NCBI GenBank assembly: GCA_001725155.1
Contig: MEFP01000002.1
Location: 1-64,000 of the forward strand
Length of the DNA: 64,000 nucleotides
Direction of reading: 5' to 3'
Source of the DNA: Lysobacteraceae bacterium SCN 69-320
GTDB taxonomy: Bacteria; Pseudomonadota; Gammaproteobacteria; Xanthomonadales; Rhodanobacteraceae
A model generated the notes under the pieces. The model was given only the letters and a program-made list of their open reading frames with translations. It searched no databases and was not told where the DNA came from. The translations under genes were made by a program, and so were the position numbers. Within the stretch, counting starts at the first letter, position 1, and the number at the start of each line of letters is the position of its first letter. This document shows, one piece after another, positions 53,886 through 62,374 of this stretch.

Positions 53886-56744
53886 CTACTGGGTGACGCG
53901 ACGGCCGGGTTTCTCGCAGCAGCCGCCGGATGCGACCGTGTCCGCAGAACTGCTGTCCGGAACACGGCGGCTGATCAGCAGCACGGCGCTGGCCCAGTAG
54001 CGCGGCTCGTGCTGCTGCGCTGACTGCATCTGGGCCAGCTGCGCGTCGCGCAGCGCGGCGGCGGGTTCCCGGCCGTGCAGCAGCGCGGCGTAGAAATTCG
54101 CATGCAGGCGCGAGCCGGCCGCATCGGCCACGGGCCACAGATGGGCCAGCACTGCCGGCGAGCCTGCGGCAATCGCGTGGCTGGCCAGGCTCGACGGCAG
54201 GGACCAGCGGCTGCTCGGCCCGGCGCCGGTTTCGCAGCCGGCCAGCACGACGAGGCCGGCGCTGCCGGCGAGTTCGTCGGGGAACGGCAGGGTCGCGCCG
54301 CGCCCATCCGGCAGCAGCAGGCGGTTGCCGTCGGCGGAAACGTCGTCGGCGGCCGCATGCACGGCGATGTGCAGCACGCCGCCGGCGGGCGTCGGGCCGG
54401 TGCCGGCGCTCCAGCCCGCCTGCTGTGCCAGCGCGCTGATGCGTTGCCGTTCCACGCGTGTGCCGGGCAGACTGCTGTCGGTCGCCGTGGGAAAGAAGCG
54501 GATCGCCGGCGCGAGCGTGCGCGGCGCGGCGGCGGCGACGTCGGCGACGTATTCGATCGTGGCCTGGTCGACCAGTGGCCGGTAGTTCATTCCCGGCGGC
54601 GCGTTGCCGGCAATCGGCAGCGCGCTCCAGGGCAGGGTGGACAAGGGGCCGTGCAGGGCGAGCAGCACGCGCCGGTCGTCATCGCGCCACCAGCGCGGCA
54701 GGCCGGTCGCGACGGCGACGGCCTGCGCGGTTTGCGGGGGCGCGCGGCCCGCATCCAGTTGCTCGCGCCAGGCCAGGGTCGTTCTCGCGATCTCCGGCAT
54801 GTCGACGGCGACGACGGCGATGCCGTCGGCGCGCGCAATCAGCAGATAGCCTTTGCCGAGAAAACTCGTGGAGGCGACGAGCACGCTGCCGGGCTGCAGC
54901 GACGGCCGTTGCGGCAGCGGTGCAGATTTTTCCGGCGACATCGCGCTGGTCTGGCCGTACAGGCGCCGGCCGAAGCCGGCCGGCGAGCCGCCGGCCTGCC
55001 ACAGCGCGTCCAGCGCCAGCCAGGCCAGCGCGGCGTCGTGGCCGCTGTCGGCGAGCTGGGCCAGCTCGTAGGCCTGCCGCGCCAGCAGCTGGCCACGCTG
55101 GCTGCGCGGGCGCGGCGCGGTACGCGGCAGTGCGGCGGCTTCGTCGACGAGCTGCTGCAGCGCCTGCCGTTCCGACGGCGACGGCGCGCTCGCCGCGAGC
55201 AGGAAACGGCGCAGCAGATCGCGGTCGTGCGCCGGCAGCGCCGGGGCCAGCCGTTCGCGGGCGGCCGCTGTCTGCCCGCGCGCGAGCAGCGCCTGGGCGG
55301 CGGTGAGCGCGTCGCAGTTGCCGGTGACGTCGGCGGCCGGTTCGACCAGCGCCTGCAGGCAGTGCGTGTCCGCCAGCGCCGTCGCCTGGCCGATGCGCGC
55401 AAAGCGCCGCGCCGCCCGTTGCAGATGAGCGGCCGCCGCCGCGCGGTCGTCGCTGAGCAGCTCCAGCTGCGCCATGGCCACGTGCCATTGCGCGTTGCGC
55501 GAGCTTTCCTGGGCCTCGTCGGACTGCAGCGCGCCCAGTGCGGCGCGCGCCTTCGGCAACTCGTCCGCATCCATCCAGGCCTGCGCGAGCCAGCGTCGCG
55601 CATCCCAGATGCGGCTGGTCTCGCCGGAGCGTTCCGCCGCCGCGGCTGACTGGCCGAAATGCGTGATGGCGGTTTCCACCGAGTCGGTTTCCAATGCCTG
55701 CCAGCCCAGCAGCAGCTCCGCATGCGAGATGCCGGACGCGAATCCCAGCGCGTAGCGTCGCGCGCGGCAGCCGGCGAGTTTCGGCGCGGCTTCGCGCCAG
55801 CGTCCCGATGCGCCGAGCGCGGAACCTTCGTTGCACAGGGCGTTGGCCGCTTCCTTGGGTTCGTGCGCGGCGTCGAACGTCCGCACGAGTTCGGCGAAGC
55901 AGCGCGCCGCTTCGTCGCGCCGGTCGAGATTGCGCAGCGCCACGCAGCGGTCGTTGCTGGCCCAGACCCAGACCGGCTGGTACTGCTCGCGCGCCGCGGC
56001 GGTCAGCAGCGGCTGCAAGGTGACCAGGGCATCGCCCGCGCGTCCAAGGGCCAGTTCCTCGGCGGCGACCTGGAACTGCGCGGCCGCGGCCGGCGCCGGC
56101 AACGCGGCCTGTTTCCACGCCGCCGCTGCATCGGCGTAGGCGGTACGCGCGTCGGCATGGCGGCCGGCGTTGGAGGCGAGATAGCCGTGTACATGCAGCG
56201 CGCCGGCGGCGAATTCCGGCGCGAAGCCGCGCAGCCGGGCGAGTGCGGCGAATGCGTCCGCATAGTCGATCGCCCGCGCCCGTGCCGCGGCGCGGCCGCC
56301 GGCGGGCTGCTGGGCATCGGCATGCTGCACGAGTTCGACCAGCCCCTGCCACAGCGCCAGCGGCAGGAACTCCGGCTGCGCCGTGGTCGCGCACAGCGCA
56401 CGCAGTTGCGGCGGCCGTTTCACGGCGACGTCGAATGCGCGCACGGTCAGCCGCCCGTGCGCGGGTCCCGCCAGGATGACCGAGCTGCGTTCGATCGCAT
56501 ACCGCGAGGGGGCGACGTCGGACGCGGCACGGCGTCCGCCGAGCTCCAGTTCCAGCACCACGTCTTCGTTCTTCTCGACGGCTTCCACGCCGGCCAGCAG
56601 CCAGCCGCGCGTGCGCAGGTCGAGGTCGTAGCTCCAGCGCCCGTCGGCGCGGGTCGCGCGGCCGATCGCCAGTTCGCAGGCCTGCGCCGGCGTCGCCGCC
56701 AGCAGCAGACAGGCACACAGCATTGACCATAGCCGACGCCGCAT
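53886..56744 (-). CDS. periplasmic TPR-CHAT (caspase-like) protein
   Basis: 952 residues with a signal peptide (LWSMLCACLLLAATPAQA). A short beta domain is followed by a long TPR-like helical region (about 150-600, with NDRCVALRNLDRRDEAARCF). The C-terminal CHAT domain (about 630-930) has the caspase-like dyad H796 in HIAVHAAADD and C837 in VVLAGCETGAG, then SHAIAAGSPAVLAHLWPVAD. CHAT domains are clan CD peptidases related to separase and caspases. Most bacterial CHAT immune proteases are cytosolic; an exported one is less usual. Gap to the next gene is 155 nt. Confidence 0.9.
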   Translation of the reverse strand: MRRRLWSMLCACLLLAATPAQACELAIGRATRADGRWSYDLDLRTRGWLLAGVEAVEKNEDVVLELELGGRRAASDVAPSRYAIERSSVILAGPAHGRLTVRAFDVAVKRPPQLRALCATTAQPEFLPLALWQGLVELVQHADAQQPAGGRAAARARAIDYADAFAALARLRGFAPEFAAGALHVHGYLASNAGRHADARTAYADAAAAWKQAALPAPAAAAQFQVAAEELALGRAGDALVTLQPLLTAAAREQYQPVWVWASNDRCVALRNLDRRDEAARCFAELVRTFDAAHEPKEAANALCNEGSALGASGRWREAAPKLAGCRARRYALGFASGISHAELLLGWQALETDSVETAITHFGQSAAAAERSGETSRIWDARRWLAQAWMDADELPKARAALGALQSDEAQESSRNAQWHVAMAQLELLSDDRAAAAAHLQRAARRFARIGQATALADTHCLQALVEPAADVTGNCDALTAAQALLARGQTAAARERLAPALPAHDRDLLRRFLLAASAPSPSERQALQQLVDEAAALPRTAPRPRSQRGQLLARQAYELAQLADSGHDAALAWLALDALWQAGGSPAGFGRRLYGQTSAMSPEKSAPLPQRPSLQPGSVLVASTSFLGKGYLLIARADGIAVVAVDMPEIARTTLAWREQLDAGRAPPQTAQAVAVATGLPRWWRDDDRRVLLALHGPLSTLPWSALPIAGNAPPGMNYRPLVDQATIEYVADVAAAAPRTLAPAIRFFPTATDSSLPGTRVERQRISALAQQAGWSAGTGPTPAGGVLHIAVHAAADDVSADGNRLLLPDGRGATLPFPDELAGSAGLVVLAGCETGAGPSSRWSLPSSLASHAIAAGSPAVLAHLWPVADAAGSRLHANFYAALLHGREPAAALRDAQLAQMQSAQQHEPRYWASAVLLISRRVPDSSSADTVASGGCCEKPGRRVTQ

Positions 56745-56910
56745 CGCCGCTCCCGAGTCACCGGTGCGCAGGTGGCGAAGGCTGACAGCGAACGAATCCG
56801 CAGGCAAGCCGTCCGGGGCCGCGGGGCCAGGGCCGGGCCGCCATCGCCGCGGCGACGCGAATCCGGGCCGGCGCAGGCCGGTCGCGGCGTCTGCGCGCGC
56901 CGGCGAAAGC

Positions 56911-56940
56911 AAAAAAAAGGGCGCGGCCGGAGCCGCGCCC
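56911..56940 (-). terminator. intrinsic terminator of the subtilase gene
   Basis: On the minus strand a 9-bp stem (GGGCGCGGC / GCCGCGCCC, loop of 4) is followed by eight T (56918-56911). It lies 25 nt after the stop of the subtilase gene. Confidence 0.92.
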
Positions 56941-56965
56941 TTTGCGGAACCTGCGTGCTTCGGCC

Positions 56966-59900
56966 TTACGGCGCCGAGGTGCAGGTGTATTGCGCGTCGA
57001 GCTCGAAGCCGTCGGAGAACAGCTGGTCGGCGGTGATCTTCATCTCGTCCAGGAAGGCGCCGGCGAACTCGGCGCTGCCGTCGGAGGTGACGCGCCAGCG
57101 GATGCGCACGCTCTGGCCCGCATAGGCCGACAGATCACGCGTGAACGGCTTGAACACCGCCGTCGCCGTGCCGTTGTTCGGATCGGCGTTCGATGCGGCC
57201 GTGGTCACGCCGGTGAACGCGCCGTGGGTCGGCGGATAGTTGCAGGCGTTGTTCGGAATCGTCTGCGCCAGCGTGTTCGGATAGCCGCCGTCGGGCGGCA
57301 GGTCGTTCCAGGTCGCGCCGTTGTCGGTGGAGATTTCCAGCACCATGCCGTCCCACTGGTATTCGAAGTCGTAGCGCGCCTTGAAGCTCAGCGACGCGGC
57401 GGCCGGGATCAGCATGGACGGCGTGGTGATCGCGCCGCAGGCATCCGACGGATAGTTCACGTTGTCGAAGCCGGAGTGGAAGCTCAGCGTGCCCGCGCTG
57501 GCGGCCGTGTTGGTCACCTTCCACGGCGCTTCCAGGGTCGAGTAGATGCGGTTGTCGCCGTCGTCGAGATAGTTCCTGCCGCGGATGCCGTTCGGGCCGA
57601 TCGGCGTGCCGTTGACGATCGCGCTCTTCGGCGCCGCGTTGCCCAGCGAGTCGGTCGCCGTCACGCGGTAGAAGTACGGGCTCGCGAAGGCGACGCCGAC
57701 GTCGTCGTAGGACGGCGTGTTCACGGCCGCGGCAATCGTCGTCGGTGCGGTGAAGTACGGCGTCACGTCGCGCTCGACGGCATAGCTCACGGTCGAGGAC
57801 GGGCAGTTCGTCGGCGCCGCGGCCCAGGCCAGTCCGACCTTGCAGGTCGCGCCCTGGGTCGAGGTCACGGCCAGGCTGTCGTGGCTGAACTCGGGCTGCA
57901 GCAGGCAGGCGGCCGTCGAGGTCGTGTCGACGCAGTTGGACGCATCGCCTTCGATGTCGCCGGAAACGCCGCGCACCTTGTAGGCATAGGTCTGGCCGGC
58001 GCGCGGCGTCGAATCGACGAGCGGGCTGGCCGCGCCGCTGCCGACGAGACGGAAGTCGGCGGCGTTGGCCGTGGCGCAGGTGCCGTTCGCGCGATACAGC
58101 TGGAAGCCCTGGGCGCCGGCGGCGCTGGTGAACGCGACGTTGATGTTGTTGCCGCTGTTCGTCGCCGAGGATGCCGCCGGCGCGGCGAACGCCGCCGTGG
58201 CCGGCAGGCCGAACGCGCCGGAGACCGCGAGCGCATAACCCTGGCGGTTGGTGTTGGCGCGCGCGCCGCCCGGCACCGAGGTGCCCTTGACGCGGAAGGT
58301 ATAGCTGCCGGCCGTCGGCGCGGTCAGGCGGAACTGCTCCACCGTATTGCGCACGTCGGCGGTGCCGCCGGTCGTGGAGACGCCCGAGGTGAACACGTTG
58401 CCGAGGTAGGTGCCGCCCGGTCCGACGACTTCGAGGTCGAGGTTGTTGACCAGGCTCAGCAGGCTGCCCTGCTGCGCTTCGATGTCGTACCAGGTCAGGG
58501 TCGCACGCAGTTCCTGGCCGGCGGCGACGTTGGCGATCGTGTATTCGTGCTGCTCGCCGGTCTTGAGGCCGGCGGCCTGGGTGCGCTCGAACAGGCGCAG
58601 GCGGCGGTTGTCGTCGCCGCCGGTCAGCGTGTTGGCGAACCACAGGTTGGAGTCCAGCCACATGCGGCCCCAGCCGTAGGCGTTGCTGTTCCAGTTCGTC
58701 GTGCTGATCGCGTTCGTGCCGTTGAGGATGACCGCCTTCATGGCCATGCCGCTCGGGTTGTACTTGTCGGCGGCCGTGGCCGCGCCGCGCGGATACCAGC
58801 CGTCGGCGAAGTACTGGCGCAGCAGCGCGGCGTTGCCGGAGACCGTCGGCGCCGACATCGAGGTGCCGCTGAGCGCCTTGCTCAGCGGCGCTTCCGGCGT
58901 CGCATTGGTCGTGGCGTCGCCCGAGGCCGAGATCGTCGAGGAGCCCGGCGCCATGACGTCGGGCTTGCGCCGGCCGTCGGCGGTCGGGCCGCGGCTGCTG
59001 AACGAGGCGACGGTGGTGGAGCCGCCGTGGCCGAGCGCGCCGACGGTGATCGCGTTCTTGGCATTGCCCGGCGTGCCGGTGGTCTGGTTGCCCGAGCCCT
59101 CGTTGCCGGCCGAGACCACGAAGATCATGTCTTCGGCCCGGCTGCTCAGCACGTAGTCGGCTTCGAAATCGTTGCCGGAATAGATACCGCCGGTCGGCGC
59201 GCCCCAGCTCGCGCTGTGGATGCGCGCGCCGCCCGCATAGCCCTGCTGCAGGGTGCCGGTCAGGTCGGTGATGGACAGGCAGCCCGTGGTGTCGTTGCCG
59301 ATGTCCAGGAACAGCAGCTGCGCGTTCGGCGCCATGCCGTCGGCGAGCTCGTGATTGGCCGCGGTCGGCGTGGACGCGAGATAGGTCGTCGCGCCGAAGG
59401 TGCCGGCGGCGTCGCCGAGCACCGTGCCGCTGGTGTGCGTGCCGTGGAAGCTCGTCGGGCTGCCGCCGGGGCAGGTCGTGGTGTTGTCGTAGGCGGTCGC
59501 GCCGGGCTGGATCCAGTAGCCGATGACTTTCTGCGTCGGCTGCAGGACGCCGGCGCCCGGCAGTGCCGGCGTCGTCGCGCTGGCGACCGCGGTGACCGGA
59601 CCGGAGCCCTTGTCGAGGGTCGTGAACCAGGCTTCGTTCGCATCGACGCCCGAGTCGGACACGGCGACGATCTGGCCGCTGCCGAAGATGCCGTGATCCC
59701 AGATCGGCGTCTTGCCGGCTTCGACCGCGCCGCTGCCGGCCGGGTTGGCCGTGCTGTTGCCCTGGATCGTGCCGATGGCGGCCGAGTTCTCGAACGCCGG
59801 CTGCAGATACGGTGCGACCCACGACACGCCCTCGATCGCCGTCACGCCGCGCACGAACGCGGCGAGCTGGGTCACGCTGACGTTGGCGCGGACATACGGA

Positions 59901-60490
59901 TTGTCCTCGCGCGAGTTGACCGCCGTGATGCGCGCGCCGGGCGCGGCCTTGGCCAGGCCTTCGGCCAGGCGCTCGGCCGATTCGCCGGAGAAGCCGAACA
60001 CTTCCAGCTCGATGCCGCCGAACGGCGCTTCCTTCAGCGCGCCCTGCGCGTTCGTGTACAGGCGCGGATCGAGCTTCATGCCCGGCTGGTACAGGCCCGA
60101 CCAGCGCACGCCGGACTGGCGGTTCAGCGTGCCGAGCGTCGCCTGCTCGTCGAGCTTGACGATGTAGGCGTTGTTCGGCACGTAGCCGACGATGCGCACG
60201 TTCTGCTTCTCCAGACGTTCGCGCGCGGCGCTGCCGTCGGCGAACTGCACGATGGCGTAGCGCGCGGCGGTCACGTCGGGCGCGGCGCCGGTGGCGGAGA
60301 AGTCGACCTGTTCGGACGTCGGATCGAAAGCACCCGCGCGCGTCAGCAGCAGGCGCGTGTTGGCGACCATGGCGTCGCTCAATTGTTCGGCAGCGACGGT
60401 CTGCGGTGCGACGAGATGCGGCCCCTGCGCGTGGATCGCGCCGGCGATGATGAGCAACGAGATCGCCGCGGCAAGGCGGTGGCGTTTCAT
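56966..60490 (-). CDS. large secreted S8-family subtilase
   Basis: 1174 residues with a signal peptide (HRLAAAISLLIIAGAIHA). An N-terminal pro-region (about 25-235) is followed by the subtilisin domain with D279 (VAVSDSGVD), H349 (SFHGTHTSG) and S544 (SGTSMSAPTV), and an Asn in SAGNEGSG. The C-terminal half includes a pre-peptidase-like beta domain (LTWYDIEAQQGSLLSLVNNL), fibronectin-like modules and an MAM/CUB-like module near 1010-1150. It ends KITADQLFSDGFELDAQYTC with TSAP, an IFxxGF-type tail plus a short addition. Extracellular protein degradation is the likely role. Confidence 0.93.
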   Translation of the reverse strand: MKRHRLAAAISLLIIAGAIHAQGPHLVAPQTVAAEQLSDAMVANTRLLLTRAGAFDPTSEQVDFSATGAAPDVTAARYAIVQFADGSAARERLEKQNVRIVGYVPNNAYIVKLDEQATLGTLNRQSGVRWSGLYQPGMKLDPRLYTNAQGALKEAPFGGIELEVFGFSGESAERLAEGLAKAAPGARITAVNSREDNPYVRANVSVTQLAAFVRGVTAIEGVSWVAPYLQPAFENSAAIGTIQGNSTANPAGSGAVEAGKTPIWDHGIFGSGQIVAVSDSGVDANEAWFTTLDKGSGPVTAVASATTPALPGAGVLQPTQKVIGYWIQPGATAYDNTTTCPGGSPTSFHGTHTSGTVLGDAAGTFGATTYLASTPTAANHELADGMAPNAQLLFLDIGNDTTGCLSITDLTGTLQQGYAGGARIHSASWGAPTGGIYSGNDFEADYVLSSRAEDMIFVVSAGNEGSGNQTTGTPGNAKNAITVGALGHGGSTTVASFSSRGPTADGRRKPDVMAPGSSTISASGDATTNATPEAPLSKALSGTSMSAPTVSGNAALLRQYFADGWYPRGAATAADKYNPSGMAMKAVILNGTNAISTTNWNSNAYGWGRMWLDSNLWFANTLTGGDDNRRLRLFERTQAAGLKTGEQHEYTIANVAAGQELRATLTWYDIEAQQGSLLSLVNNLDLEVVGPGGTYLGNVFTSGVSTTGGTADVRNTVEQFRLTAPTAGSYTFRVKGTSVPGGARANTNRQGYALAVSGAFGLPATAAFAAPAASSATNSGNNINVAFTSAAGAQGFQLYRANGTCATANAADFRLVGSGAASPLVDSTPRAGQTYAYKVRGVSGDIEGDASNCVDTTSTAACLLQPEFSHDSLAVTSTQGATCKVGLAWAAAPTNCPSSTVSYAVERDVTPYFTAPTTIAAAVNTPSYDDVGVAFASPYFYRVTATDSLGNAAPKSAIVNGTPIGPNGIRGRNYLDDGDNRIYSTLEAPWKVTNTAASAGTLSFHSGFDNVNYPSDACGAITTPSMLIPAAASLSFKARYDFEYQWDGMVLEISTDNGATWNDLPPDGGYPNTLAQTIPNNACNYPPTHGAFTGVTTAASNADPNNGTATAVFKPFTRDLSAYAGQSVRIRWRVTSDGSAEFAGAFLDEMKITADQLFSDGFELDAQYTCTSAP

Positions 60491-61040
60491 GATTGGGTAC
60501 TCCCCTGGGATGGCTGGCGTCTGGGTGCAGCAGCCATCGAGTATGCGAGCGGCCTTGCGCGGAGAAATCGTGCGCGGGTCCTGCCCGCGGATCGGCAATT
60601 CGGCGGAAATGCCGCGTTCCGTAGGCGTATGTCGAACGTCATGCGCAGGTCGTTGCGCGTCGTCGCGACGACGGCGCAAATCGCATCGCGGCAGTCGCCG
60701 CGCTGGTGCGCTGCGGCGACGAGGCAGGCGTGCGCGACCCGCGAACGGTGGCGCGGATTGCGTGCGACGGAAGCGGCGATCGTCGCTGTCGGGTTGCGCT
60801 GCAGCGCGAGTCGTTGCGCTGTCGGCTAGGTCTTTCGGCTGATCAGTCCGGCGACGAGTCTGATGCTGCAGACAGGGTTCTCATCATGCGCGCAGCCGCC
60901 GCTGTCGCGACCGCAGGCTTGCGTCGGCGCCGGCGCGGGCAGCCATTGCCGGTCCGTGGACAGATCCGTCCGCATGCGGGGCGCGATGCGTGCGAGCGAT
61001 GCGGCGGACCTCTGTGGGAGCATCACCGCGCGATCTACGT
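60491..61040. other. intergenic region upstream of the subtilase gene
   Basis: 550 bp. I see no convincing gene. A short stretch (60838-60866, GGCTGATCAGTCCGGCGACG) faintly resembles the inner part of the 134-bp repeat, but the similarity is too short to rely on. Confidence 0.4.
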
Positions 61041-61610
61041 TCACGGCACCGGATCGCTGCCCGCGGCATCGACCTGCGGCTTGCCGCCGACCTGCGAGAA
61101 CACGAAGCGATAGGTCTGGCTGAACGGCAGGCGCGTGACCTGGCCCGGGTAGGTCGTGGCGACGTCGCCGACGGTAACGACGGTCGGCGCGCCGCCGGGG
61201 CCAATACGCACGAGCGGAAAGAATTTCCACTGCAGCACGGCGTCGCGCACGCTGGCCTGGAACGGCGCCGGCGCCGGATCGGCCGCAGCGAGCGGTGCGA
61301 GGTCGCTGACGCGGCCGTCGGCATCGACGCGCAGGTTGACCGTCACGCTGACCGGCGGCAGCGCCCGCACCAGCAGTGCCGGCGGATAGACCGGTGCGGG
61401 ATTGTCCGGCAGCGCGACCGGCTGGTCGTAGCTCACGCCCGGTTCGACCGTGTAGCGCGGCTGCGCGCCCGCCTGGACGACTTCGCCGCTGACCACGCCG
61501 TGAGCGGCCGGTGCGGCCGGCGGCCGCACGCGCTCGTGCGAGGCTGTCGGCGTGCAGGCCGTCAGGGCGAAGGCGGACGTCAGGGCGGCGGTATGAACGA
61601 GTCTGCGCAT
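61041..61610 (-). CDS. lipoprotein with TonB C-terminal-like domain
   Basis: 189 residues. Lipoprotein signal (AALTSAFALTAC). The C-terminal half has the energy-transducer pattern PPALLVRALPPVSVTVNLRV then DADGRVSDLAPL and SVRDAVLQWKFFPL, typical of TonB-C/AgmX-like domains, which appear in many Xanthomonadales secreted or lipoprotein contexts without acting as TonB. No Pro-rich spanning region. It lies directly downstream of the ECF sigma gene on the same strand. Confidence 0.85.
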   Translation of the reverse strand: MRRLVHTAALTSAFALTACTPTASHERVRPPAAPAAHGVVSGEVVQAGAQPRYTVEPGVSYDQPVALPDNPAPVYPPALLVRALPPVSVTVNLRVDADGRVSDLAPLAAADPAPAPFQASVRDAVLQWKFFPLVRIGPGGAPTVVTVGDVATTYPGQVTRLPFSQTYRFVFSQVGGKPQVDAAGSDPVP

Positions 61611-61688
61611 GGTGTTCCTTGCGGCGGCGGGGAGGCCGGTGATGCACGGCGTGGCGCGCGCGATCGAACGTCCCGTCGGCGCACGGAC

Positions 61689-62270
61689 TCAGCGTTCGTT
61701 GCGCAGCTTGCCGGCGAGCCAGGCCTTGGCGAAGCGCCAGTCGCGCACGACCGTCGCCCGCGATATGCCGACCGCATCGGCGATTTCCTCGGTGGTCAGG
61801 CCGGAAAAGAACTTGAGCTCGACGATGCGCGCGCTGTGCTCGTCCCGGCGTTCCAGCTCGCTCAGCGCGGCGTGTACGGCCAGCCAGTCCACGCTGAGGT
61901 CGATGCGGTAATCGGGCAGCTCGTCGGCGACTTCGTCCAGCGCGACGAACGGCATGCCGCTGCCGCGCTTGTCGCTGCCGCGGCTGCGCAGGTAGTCGAC
62001 GATGAAATGCCGCGCCGCCCGCGCGGCGACGGCAAAGAAATGGCCGCGATCCTGATAGTCGATGCTCGCGTTGCGGCTGAGCCGCGCATACGTCTCGTGA
62101 GCGAGCTCGGTCGGGTTCAAGGTCAGATCGTGCTGGCCGTTCAGCTGCTTGCTGGCGATGCCGCGCAGGGCCGGGTAGATGGCATCGAACAGCTCGTTTT
62201 CGGCCCCACGGTCTCCGTCGCGCCAGCGTCCCAGCAGTGCGGTGATGTCGGGTGCGATGTCGTCGGTCAT
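61689..62270 (-). CDS. ECF sigma factor of the TIGR02999 (gvs1-like) subfamily
   Basis: 193 residues, MTDDIAPDITALLGRWRDGD at the start. Region 2 shows YPALRGIASKQLNGQ and LNPTELAHETYARLSR; region 4 shows RIVELKFFSGLTTEEIADAV then GISRATVVRDWRFAKAWLAG. This subfamily is expanded in Xanthomonadales and often lies next to Ser/Thr kinase or secreted-protein genes. It starts 104 nt downstream of the pepsin-like gene on the same strand. A second member of the subfamily enters at the window end. Confidence 0.9.
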   Translation of the reverse strand: MTDDIAPDITALLGRWRDGDRGAENELFDAIYPALRGIASKQLNGQHDLTLNPTELAHETYARLSRNASIDYQDRGHFFAVAARAARHFIVDYLRSRGSDKRGSGMPFVALDEVADELPDYRIDLSVDWLAVHAALSELERRDEHSARIVELKFFSGLTTEEIADAVGISRATVVRDWRFAKAWLAGKLRNER

Positions 62271-62374
62271 TGCGCGCACGGCTGTCTGGATGGGGCATGG
62301 TCTTACAACGGGGGGCGCGGCGTCGAGCCGGCCGCGGCAGGATGGCGGGAACGGTGGTGACGGGACGACGGGGT

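Noticed and set aside
56942-60829. 1295-codon plus-strand open frame opposite the subtilase gene
   Set aside because: It mirrors the subtilase codons, has no ribosome-binding site, and its product is low-complexity Arg/Gly/Val-rich; the minus strand has the full S8 triad.
60838-60866. Third copy of the 134-bp element upstream of the subtilase gene
   Set aside because: Only short similarity (CTGATCAGTCCGG and GACGAGTC) without either hairpin.
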